A DNA stretch of 8,692 bases from Chloroflexota bacterium (GTDB lineage: Bacteria; Chloroflexota; Dormibacteria; Dormibacterales; Dormibacteraceae): the NCBI GenBank assembly GCA_003446775.1, contig DMCH01000098.1, positions 4,212 to 12,903 on the forward strand, given 5' to 3'. The notes under the pieces were generated by a model that did no database searches, was not told where the DNA came from, and saw only the letters and a program-made list of their open reading frames with translations. How positions within the stretch are numbered: position 1 is the stretch's first letter; the number at the start of each line of letters is the position of its first letter. This document shows, piece by piece, positions 1 through 4,603 of this stretch. The position numbers and the translations under genes were made by a program.

Positions 1-747
1 GCAGGTTGCGGGCTTCTCGCCGGCGCGCTGCGGCATGTAGGCGAAGTAGGCGTGCGCAAAATCGATGGCTTCCTTGTCGTCGGCGACCAGCGCGTCACCG
101 CATCCGCTTTCGGTGCAGTGCATGCGCGCGCCGCCCAGCTCCTCGAGGCTGACCTTCTCGCCGACCACCACCTCCACCATCCGCGGCGAGCCAAGGTACA
201 TGGAGGCATTACCTTCGACCATCACCACCACGTCACAGAACGCGGGAATGTACGCACCGCCCGCCGCCGACGGGCCGAGGAGCAGGCAGATCTGCGGCAC
301 CTGGCCGGAAAGCTGCACCTCGTTGAAAAAGATCCGTCCCGCGTGGCGGCGTCCGGGGAACATGTCGATCTGGTCGGTGATGCGCGCGCCGGCCGAGTCG
401 ACCAGATAAAACAGGGGAACGCGGATCCTCTGCGCGGTCTCCTGGATGCGCACGATCTTCTCGACCGTCCGCGCACCCCAGCTCCCCGCCTTCACGGTGG
501 GGTCGTTGGCCATGACTGCCACCTGGCGTCCCTCGATCGTGCCCAACCCGGTGACCACGCCATCGGCGGGCAGCTCTTCGGCAAGGACGTTGGCGAAAAG
601 ACCGTCTTCGACAAACGAGTCCTTGTCGAGCAGAAGGTCGAGCCGCTCACGCGCAGTGAGCTTCTTCTGCTCCCGCAGCTTCGGCAGGTAGCGAGTGCCG
701 CCCTTGAGAGCCCGCTCCCGGAGTTCGCTATAGCGCTTGTTGCTCAT
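1..747 (-). CDS. Acyl-CoA carboxylase carboxyltransferase (beta) subunit, N-terminal part
   Basis: Biotin-dependent acyl-CoA carboxylase beta subunit, which moves the carboxyl group from carboxybiotin to an acyl-CoA such as propionyl-CoA or 3-methylcrotonyl-CoA. The frame is open from an ATG at 747 to the window edge, giving 249 residues of a family usually near 510-550, so the C-terminal half lies outside. Visible landmarks are LTARERLDLLLD (about residues 30-41), ANDPTVKAGS (80-89), YLVDSAGAR (114-122), FPGRRHAGRIFFN (130-142), the CoA-binding glycine stretch GPSAAGGAYIP (158-168) and the EELGGARMH stretch (about 202-210). The FPGRRHAGRIF segment recalls methylcrotonyl-CoA carboxylase more than propionyl-CoA carboxylase, but the substrate cannot be fixed from half a protein. 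The start overlaps the stop of the upstream crotonase gene as ATGA, and AAGGGAAG just before it may serve as ribosome binding site, so the two are probably translationally coupled. A biotin carboxylase/BCCP partner is expected further left. Confidence 0.93.
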   Translation of the reverse strand, partial: MSNKRYSELRERALKGGTRYLPKLREQKKLTARERLDLLLDKDSFVEDGLFANVLAEELPADGVVTGLGTIEGRQVAVMANDPTVKAGSWGARTVEKIVRIQETAQRIRVPLFYLVDSAGARITDQIDMFPGRRHAGRIFFNEVQLSGQVPQICLLLGPSAAGGAYIPAFCDVVVMVEGNASMYLGSPRMVEVVVGEKVSLEELGGARMHCTESGCGDALVADDKEAIDFAHAYFAYMPQRAGEKPATC

Positions 748-1538
748 CTTCCCTTGAAGTCCGGCTCGCGCTTCTCGAAGAACGCGAGCACGCCTTCCTT
801 CGCGTCCTCGGTCATCGCGACCTTCAAGAGCTCGTCGTACAGATAGTCGAGCGCAGGCGCGAAGTCCGTGTCTTGCGACTGGTAGAAGGAGTTCCGGCCC
901 AGGCGCATCACCGCCGCCGACTTCTTGGCGAGCTTTTCAGTCATCTCGCCGACCGCCGTGTCGAGCTGGTCGCGTGGGACCACTCGATTCACGAACCCGA
1001 GCGTCTGCATCTGCATCGCCGTCCAGCGCTCGCCCAGCATGGCCATCTCCAGCAGGACCTTGCGGGGAAGGTTTCGAGCCAGGACGGCCTGAATCATCAT
1101 CGGCCACACCCCCACGTTGATCTCGGGTGTGGCGAACGTGGCGGTGTCGACCGCGACCAGTAGATCGCATGATGCGGCCAGGCCGAAACCGCCCGCCAGC
1201 GCGTGTCCGTTGATCCGGCCCACGATTGGTTTGCCCAGCTCGCCCATCAAAAGGAACAGGTCTACGAATGCGTGCCGTCCTCGATGCCGGTCGACCTCGG
1301 GAATGCTCGAGTCGAAGCTGCTGAGGTCGGCGCCGGCGGAAAAGCTCCGGTCACCCGCCCCGGTCAGCACCACGACCCGGACCCCATCGTTGCCCTGGCA
1401 CCACTTGAAGGCCGTGATGAGGTCGTGAAGCATGCCCACCGACAGGGGGTTGCGCTGCTCCGGGCGGTTGAGCGTGATGGTGGCCACCGGTCCGATGGAC
1501 GCCACCAGCACGTTTTCGAGTGCCGGGATCTCAGTCAA
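744..1538 (-). CDS. Enoyl-CoA hydratase/isomerase (crotonase) family protein
   Basis: A 264-residue cytosolic crotonase-fold protein, the usual length for the family, which acts on acyl-CoA thioesters. The oxyanion-hole segments are present: FSAGADLSSF (66-75) and NGHALAGGFGLAASCD (110-125), with Gly116 at the position of rat hydratase Gly141. Of the two catalytic glutamates of classical enoyl-CoA hydratase, the second is kept (Glu139 in TPEINVG) but the first is Gly119, at exactly the 20-residue spacing expected. The protein may therefore be an isomerase, a one-acid hydratase or another crotonase activity. The start is taken as TTG at 1538: an in-frame TAG (the stop of the preceding gene) lies 11 codons upstream with no ATG, GTG or other good start between, and the N-terminus matches relatives. 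No Shine-Dalgarno is evident. It lies 30 bases after the transporter gene and overlaps the carboxylase by ATGA. Together with that carboxylase, a role in branched-chain amino acid (leucine-type) or other acyl-CoA breakdown is plausible inference. Confidence 0.94.
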   Translation of the reverse strand: MTEIPALENVLVASIGPVATITLNRPEQRNPLSVGMLHDLITAFKWCQGNDGVRVVVLTGAGDRSFSAGADLSSFDSSIPEVDRHRGRHAFVDLFLLMGELGKPIVGRINGHALAGGFGLAASCDLLVAVDTATFATPEINVGVWPMMIQAVLARNLPRKVLLEMAMLGERWTAMQMQTLGFVNRVVPRDQLDTAVGEMTEKLAKKSAAVMRLGRNSFYQSQDTDFAPALDYLYDELLKVAMTEDAKEGVLAFFEKREPDFKGR

Positions 1539-1568
1539 GGCTGCGCACCATCGTATGCCGCGGACCCC

Positions 1569-2123
1569 CTAGCCCAGGACGCCGACGGCGAGCGCCAGTC
1601 CGACCAGGATGAGGACCGCGCCACCAAGCTCCTCGCTCCAGGCCTCGACCCGGCTACCGAGCCTGCTGCCCAGCTCGAGTCCGAGCAGTGACAGCGCGAC
1701 GCTGATCACACCCATCGTCGCCGCGGCCAGCACGATGTTGATCTGGTACACGGCCAGGGCGAACCCGACGGCCAGGTTGTCGATGCTCAATGCCAGCGCC
1801 GTCACGAGCAAACGGTGCGTCCGCATACGGGCGGGCGCTCTCGGCTCTGCAGTCACTCGCCGCCCCTGCACGATGGTGTACACGCCGACCGCAACCAGGA
1901 TGGCGCTGCCCACGTACTTGGCGATGTGGCCGAGGTGGCCGGCCACGGCCTGGCCGAGGAGGAGGCCGATGATCGGCATCAGCGCCTCGAACAGCCCGAA
2001 GGCGATGCCGACCCGAAGGCGGGTGCGGGCGTCGATGCCGCTCAACCCGATACCGATCGCACCCGCGAAATTGCTCAGGCCGACCGAGACGCTCACCAGC
2101 AAAAGCCCCAGGAGCCCTGACAT
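1569..2123 (-). CDS. MntP/DUF204-family putative manganese efflux pump
   Basis: A 184-residue membrane protein resembling MntP (formerly YebN, DUF204), which exports Mn2+ in E. coli and has about 188 residues. It shows the two-repeat plan: repeat 1 with GLSNFAGAIGIG (15-26) and GIAFGLFEALMPIIG (39-53), then repeat 2 with ALSIDNLAVGFALA (111-124), about six hydrophobic helices, and a basic cytoplasmic loop near residues 88-104. The second-repeat Asp (Asp115) and the Glu of the FGLFEALMP segment (Glu46) are kept, but the first-repeat Asp of the SMDAF motif is Asn18, so metal choice or activity may differ. An upstream ATG at 2195 would add 24 polar residues and would swallow the TATAGT box, so the ATG at 2123 is preferred; it lacks a Shine-Dalgarno and may be near-leaderless. 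It is first in a run with the crotonase and carboxylase genes and divergent from the MerR gene. No yybP-ykoY manganese riboswitch was recognised upstream. Confidence 0.85.
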   Translation of the reverse strand: MSGLLGLLLVSVSVGLSNFAGAIGIGLSGIDARTRLRVGIAFGLFEALMPIIGLLLGQAVAGHLGHIAKYVGSAILVAVGVYTIVQGRRVTAEPRAPARMRTHRLLVTALALSIDNLAVGFALAVYQINIVLAAATMGVISVALSLLGLELGSRLGSRVEAWSEELGGAVLILVGLALAVGVLG

Positions 2124-2135
2124 TGCTGGGTCGTA

Positions 2136-2141
2136 ACTATA
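2136..2141 (-). promoter_or_regulatory. Putative -10 box (TATAGT) for the mntP-like operon
   Basis: On the minus strand TATAGT lies 12 bases before the preferred ATG at 2123, which would put the transcription start about six bases before the codon. No good -35 hexamer is seen at 16-18 bases. The position supports the short start and a very short leader. Promoter call by eye only. Confidence 0.45.
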
Positions 2142-2187
2142 TGTAGCTCGTGAGAGCGAACTGGCCCGCGAAGCCTTCAGACATTTC

Positions 2188-2222
2188 GCAGGCAATCCTT
2201 AACAACAACACATTGCCCCTGC
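2188..2222. promoter_or_regulatory. Imperfect inverted repeat in the divergent control region
   Basis: GCAGGCAAT (2188-2196) is matched by ATTGCC-CC-TGC (2212-2222): nine pairs with a two-base bulge around a 15-base AC-rich spacer. It lies between the two divergent promoters, upstream of both -10 boxes, so it could be an operator for the neighbouring MerR protein or simply a hairpin. A second small palindrome, GCGCA-CAAT-TGCGC, sits at 2233-2246. MerR-type operators normally lie between -35 and -10, which this one does not, so the link to MerR is inference. Confidence 0.35.
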
Positions 2223-2301
2223 CAGAACCGGAGCGCACAATTGCGCGGAAAGTTGCACACGTCCCTGTAACCCAAAGTTAGGTTAGCAATCGCTCAAACG
2301 A

Positions 2302-2307
2302 TATAAT
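2302..2307 (+). promoter_or_regulatory. Consensus -10 box (TATAAT) for the merR-like gene
   Basis: A perfect TATAAT in otherwise GC-rich DNA, 19 bases before the ATG at 2327, giving a predicted leader of roughly a dozen bases that holds a weak AAGAAG ribosome site. The -35 region is poor; TTAGGT at 2278-2283 is 18 bases upstream and is part of a GTTAG direct repeat (2277-2286). This is the strongest promoter-like element in the window. Confidence 0.6.
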
Positions 2308-2326
2308 CCGCCCGGTCAAGAAGAAC

Positions 2327-2689
2327 ATGAAGCTCAGACAGCGACACTCTGTCGCGCCGTCCGCGTCCCCTCGCGACGCCGGCATCGACCTGGACAAGCC
2401 CATATTCACGCTGAGTGTGGCGTCCGAGATCCTTGAGACACACCCACGCACTCTCATGATGTACGAACACTTAGACATGATTCATCCCAAGCGGACCGTC
2501 ACCAATCGACGGCGCTACTCGCGCCGCGACGTCATGAAGCTGCAGGCGATCCAGACCCTGACGCGCGAGCACCGGGTCAACCTCGCCGGGGTCCGCTACA
2601 TCCTGGCGCTGCTGAAGCGCCTCCAAACCGCAGGAGTTGAGGCACCGGAGGGGTTAAAGAACCTGGATGTGACGCTACTCGACGTTTGA
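2327..2689 (+). CDS. MerR-family transcriptional regulator, HspR-like
   Basis: A 120-residue DNA-binding protein with the MerR winged helix: SVASEILETHPRTLMMYE (about 30-47) is the helix-turn-helix, PKRTVTNRRRYSRRDV (54-69) the wing, and HRVNLAGVRYIL (82-93) the helix typical of HspR and GlnR relatives. HspR represses dnaK-type chaperone genes in actinomycetes, but no chaperone gene is visible here, and no CTTGAG-N7-CTCAAG-like HAIR operator is seen upstream. The Arg usual in the TLR-YE segment is Met44. The N-terminal 24 residues are polar and unlike the family; the C-terminus past residue 100 is short and holds no recognisable effector domain or cysteine sensor. It has its own TATAAT promoter, is divergent from the mntP-like operon, and is followed by a zinc-ribbon gene on the same strand. 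Targets are unknown; autoregulation or control of the divergent operon is plausible. Confidence 0.88.
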   Translation: MKLRQRHSVAPSASPRDAGIDLDKPIFTLSVASEILETHPRTLMMYEHLDMIHPKRTVTNRRRYSRRDVMKLQAIQTLTREHRVNLAGVRYILALLKRLQTAGVEAPEGLKNLDVTLLDV

Positions 2690-2693
2690 GTTG

Positions 2694-2725
2694 CAACCCG
2701 GCGTTCCGGGTTGGTTGCTGGCAAC
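2694..2725 (+). other. Hairpin pair between the merR-like and zinc-ribbon genes
   Basis: CAACCCGG (2694-2701), loop CGTT, CCGGGTTG (2706-2713) is a perfect 8-bp stem starting five bases after the MerR stop. GTTGC-TG-GCAAC (2714-2725) follows at once, and GCAACC (2693-2698) can instead pair with GGTTGC (2713-2718), so the structures are mutually exclusive. No T-run follows, so full intrinsic termination is unlikely; partial termination, RNA processing or 3'-end stabilisation would fit. Confidence 0.55.
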
Positions 2726-2748
2726 GGATTTGAAAACGGTTTGAGCAA

Positions 2749-2943
2749 ATGTCCAAGAAAAGACGGCGGTTAGAGATAAAAGTGGACCCCCTTCCTCGTC
2801 CGTTCATGGACGAGACGGCATCGTGTCCTGTATGCGGCAAGGACGCCGCCGCCATCGGTAGGCGGCAGCTCCAGATCGTGTTTCGATGCGAGCCGTGCAA
2901 GGTGGTCTTCAAACGCAACCGGAGCTGGCCTTATATCTACTAA
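2749..2943 (+). CDS. Small zinc-ribbon protein, function unknown
   Basis: A 64-residue protein with two Cys pairs, CPVC (26-29) and CEPC (47-50), separated by 17 residues, the spacing of a zinc ribbon, with a basic start (KKRRR, 3-7) and a basic aromatic tail (FKRNRSWPYIY). It probably binds one Zn2+ and perhaps nucleic acid or a protein partner; I do not recognise a named family. The ATG at 2749 is the first in frame after the hairpin; only a weak TTGAG lies upstream. It starts 59 bases after the MerR gene with no separate promoter visible, so both are probably on one transcript, and a terminator-like hairpin follows its TAA. The Cys pattern and co-directional setting argue that it is real rather than a chance frame. 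Confidence 0.7.
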   Translation: MSKKRRRLEIKVDPLPRPFMDETASCPVCGKDAAAIGRRQLQIVFRCEPCKVVFKRNRSWPYIY

Positions 2944-2944
2944 A

Positions 2945-2975
2945 TAGTCGAGGGCTTTTGTCCACGACTGTTTTC
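2945..2975 (+). terminator. Terminator-like hairpin after the zinc-ribbon gene
   Basis: AGTCG-A-GGGC (2946-2955), loop TTTT, then GTCC-A-CGACT (2960-2969): nine pairs including one G-U and one A-A mismatch, followed by GTTTTC. It begins two bases after the TAA stop. The short T-run makes it a reasonable but not ideal intrinsic terminator for the merR/zinc-ribbon unit. Confidence 0.6.
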
Positions 2976-2976
2976 G

Positions 2977-2982
2977 TACCCT
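2977..2982 (+). promoter_or_regulatory. Possible -10 box (TACCCT) for the zincin gene
   Basis: TACCCT fits the TANNNT pattern and ends six bases before the GTG at 2989, the spacing expected for a leaderless transcript. GGAG (2983-2986) is only two bases from the GTG and too close to act as a Shine-Dalgarno. The call is weak because the motif is degenerate and no -35 is seen. Confidence 0.28.
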
Positions 2983-2988
2983 GGAGAT

Positions 2989-4089
2989 GTGAGGCGACGG
3001 GTCGGTAGGGCGGCGGTGTACGGCGTACTCGCTGGGCTCGCTACGGCGGCCGTCGCCGAGGCGGTCCGTCCACGCGGCGGCACGGCCGTGCTGGTCGACT
3101 GGGACGAGGTTCGGAACGCGGCCCGCGCGCGCCTGGAGGAACCGGAGGCTGCCGCCTCATCGCTGGCCGCCGCCCAGAAGCGCTACCGAGCGATGGCCGC
3201 CAGGCTCGAGAAGCCCCTGCTCGACTTCGTGGGCGGGCTGCCGGCCGGCGTCGCGCTGCCTCGCTTTGAAGCCGTCGATCGCGAAGGCTGGCTCGATCTC
3301 AACCTCAACATCCTGCGCAGGGTCATCGACCCCGTCCTCGAACAGGGCCGTGTCCCCAACTCGTTGATCGTCCAGGTGGGGCGCGCCGGGATCGATCGGT
3401 ACGTCGGCTTCATGCTCGGCTTCCTGGGTCGAAGGGTCCTGGGCCAGTACGACCCTCAGCTCCTGGGTGCGGAGCCGCTCGCGGATGACGGCCTGTACCT
3501 GGTGGAGACCAACGTCGAGGAGTGGGCCCAGAAGGCGGAGCTGCCGGGCGAGGACCTTAGGCGCTGGCTGATCCTCCACGAGATGACGCACGCATGGCAG
3601 TTCGCGGCTCACCCGTGGTTGAGGGCCCACATGGAGCAGTCGCTCAAAGTGCTGCTCGAAGCCACCAGCAAGAAGGCGTCGCCGGCTGCCCGGATCGCAG
3701 CGTTTGCCGGCGTCCTCCCCGCGCAGTGGAAGGTGATGCGACAGATGCAGGGGACGATGTCGCTCGTCGAGGGTTACAGCAACCTGGTCATGAACGAGCT
3801 CGGCAGGCAGCTGCTGCCCGGCTTCGAGCGTCTCGAAGAGGCTTACAGGACGCGGAGCTCGAACAAGAGCATCCTCGAGCTCTTGATCTGGAAGCTTTCC
3901 GGCCTCGACCTCAAGCTGCAGCAGTACCGCCGCGGCGAGGCCTTCGCCAAGGCCGTCTACGACGCGCACGGGATGAAGGCCTTGAACCTCGCCTGGCAGG
4001 GCCCCGAGACGATGCCTCGCATCGAAGAGCTCGGGAATCCGGAGGCCTGGTACCGGCGGGTGACCGCGGCACGGGCCCGCCGCCGCTAA
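2989..4089 (+). CDS. DUF2342/zincin-2 family putative zinc metallohydrolase
   Basis: A 366-residue protein of the zincin-like family once labelled coenzyme F420 biosynthesis-associated (DUF2342). HEMTH (197-201) is the HExxH zinc motif; Glu261 in SLVEGYSN is the likely third ligand. The family segment GFMLGFLGRRVLGQYDP (about 140-156) and the VDWDEV start of the conserved domain (36-41) are clear. Family members normally begin near that VDW; here about 35 residues precede it, with a basic MRRR start and a hydrophobic stretch (8-26, AAVYGVLAGLATAAVAEAV) that could anchor the protein in the membrane or be an uncleaved signal. GTG at 2989 is used; a GTG at 3016 preceded by AGGG is an alternative that would cut into the hydrophobic segment. 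Neither protease activity nor substrate is known for the family. No F420 synthesis gene lies in the window. It stands alone between two hairpins and converges with the next gene. Confidence 0.9.
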   Translation: MRRRVGRAAVYGVLAGLATAAVAEAVRPRGGTAVLVDWDEVRNAARARLEEPEAAASSLAAAQKRYRAMAARLEKPLLDFVGGLPAGVALPRFEAVDREGWLDLNLNILRRVIDPVLEQGRVPNSLIVQVGRAGIDRYVGFMLGFLGRRVLGQYDPQLLGAEPLADDGLYLVETNVEEWAQKAELPGEDLRRWLILHEMTHAWQFAAHPWLRAHMEQSLKVLLEATSKKASPAARIAAFAGVLPAQWKVMRQMQGTMSLVEGYSNLVMNELGRQLLPGFERLEEAYRTRSSNKSILELLIWKLSGLDLKLQQYRRGEAFAKAVYDAHGMKALNLAWQGPETMPRIEELGNPEAWYRRVTAARARRR

Positions 4090-4115
4090 ATCACACCCAA
4101 CCGGATGTCGAGAAC

Positions 4116-4136
4116 GCACGACTGGGCTAGTCGCGC
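4116..4136. terminator. Hairpin at the convergent junction zincin / transferase-like gene
   Basis: GC-A-CGACT (4116-4123), loop GGGCT, AGTCG-C-GC (4129-4136): seven pairs and one mismatch. On the plus strand it is followed by AATTCTTCC, a poor T-tract, about 26 bases past the zincin stop. It covers the TAG stop of the minus-strand gene (4129-4127). It may end plus-strand transcripts; the minus strand has no T-run after it. Confidence 0.4.
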
Positions 4137-4579
4137 AATTCTTCCTGCGCGGTTTCCTCGCTGATCGGCATTACCGCGACCGGCAGGTCGGAGATGTCGA
4201 AGTAGCGCACCGGCTTGTTCATGCGCTTGGCGATGCCCACCTGAACCTTCACGCCCAGGGACAGCTGGCCGAACACCCACACCTCGTCGCAGCGGGCGAG
4301 CAGGTTGTTCATCGCCTCGCGCACGATGTCCTTTGAGACCGTGTGCATGAGGTAGTAGTCGAAGAGCATGAACGGGCTCACAGGCACCATCCCTGAGTCG
4401 AGCACGAACTTCTGGATGTGCGCTCGCCAGTAAAACGCCTTGTTCGACATGGCCACGTACACCAGGCGCTTGGGGTGCCGCAGGGTTTCCTCGGCCTGGT
4501 CCATGGCGCTCGGCTTGGTCGCCGGCTGAAAGATGCGCTCGAGGATGTCCTCGGCCGCCTTCCCCGAGATCGTGGCCAT
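4127..4579 (-). CDS. Nucleoside 2-deoxyribosyltransferase-like (DUF4406/DUF7768-type) protein
   Basis: A 150-residue soluble protein. KRLVYVAMSNKAF (37-49) resembles the first beta strand of the nucleoside 2-deoxyribosyltransferase-like fold, GMVPVSPFMLFDYYL (63-77) the following segment, and LLARCDEVWVFGQLSLG (93-109) the hallmark CDEVWVFG strand. Family members then usually show GM..E, where the Glu is catalytic in true transferases; here it reads GVKVQVG with Gln113, so activity is uncertain. The first 25 residues (before Met26) are not part of the fold and may be a short helix. ATG at 4579 is used; Met26 (4504) is an alternative and would widen the divergent spacer to about 100 bases. No Shine-Dalgarno precedes either. 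It is divergent from the dehydrogenase gene with 24 bases between start codons, and convergent with the zincin gene. Role unknown; nucleotide or nucleoside salvage or signalling is only a guess from the fold. Confidence 0.78.
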   Translation of the reverse strand: MATISGKAAEDILERIFQPATKPSAMDQAEETLRHPKRLVYVAMSNKAFYWRAHIQKFVLDSGMVPVSPFMLFDYYLMHTVSKDIVREAMNNLLARCDEVWVFGQLSLGVKVQVGIAKRMNKPVRYFDISDLPVAVMPISEETAQEELRD

Positions 4580-4590
4580 TAAGTTCGGGC

Positions 4591-4598
4591 TATCGTAT
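4591..4598. promoter_or_regulatory. Shared divergent -10-like element (TATCGTAT)
   Basis: On the plus strand TATCGT (4591-4596) is followed by seven bases and then the GTG at 4604. On the minus strand TACGAT (4597-4592) is followed by twelve bases and then the ATG at 4579. Both fit TANNNT and overlap within one eight-base element. With no Shine-Dalgarno on either side, the dehydrogenase transcript would be leaderless and the other nearly so. By-eye call. Confidence 0.42.
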
Positions 4599-4603
4599 CA
4601 GCC

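Noticed and set aside
52..846. Long plus-strand open frame of 264 codons over the carboxylase/crotonase genes
   Set aside because: Antisense shadow in GC-rich DNA. Its His/Arg/Asp-rich low-complexity translation matches no fold, while the minus strand encodes two clear enzyme families over the same bases.
2124..2195. N-terminal extension of the MntP-like protein from an ATG at 2195
   Set aside because: It would add a polar 24-residue leader not seen in the family and would place the TATAGT box inside the coding region; the ATG at 2123 fits the family length.
2124..2326. yybP-ykoY manganese riboswitch or HAIR operator upstream of the divergent genes
   Set aside because: Neither the conserved riboswitch core nor a CTTGAG/CTCAAG inverted repeat could be found by eye; only unrelated short inverted repeats are present.
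3157..4119. Minus-strand open frame of 320 codons opposite the zincin gene
   Set aside because: The plus strand carries the HEMTH zinc motif and family segments; the antisense translation has no recognisable domain.
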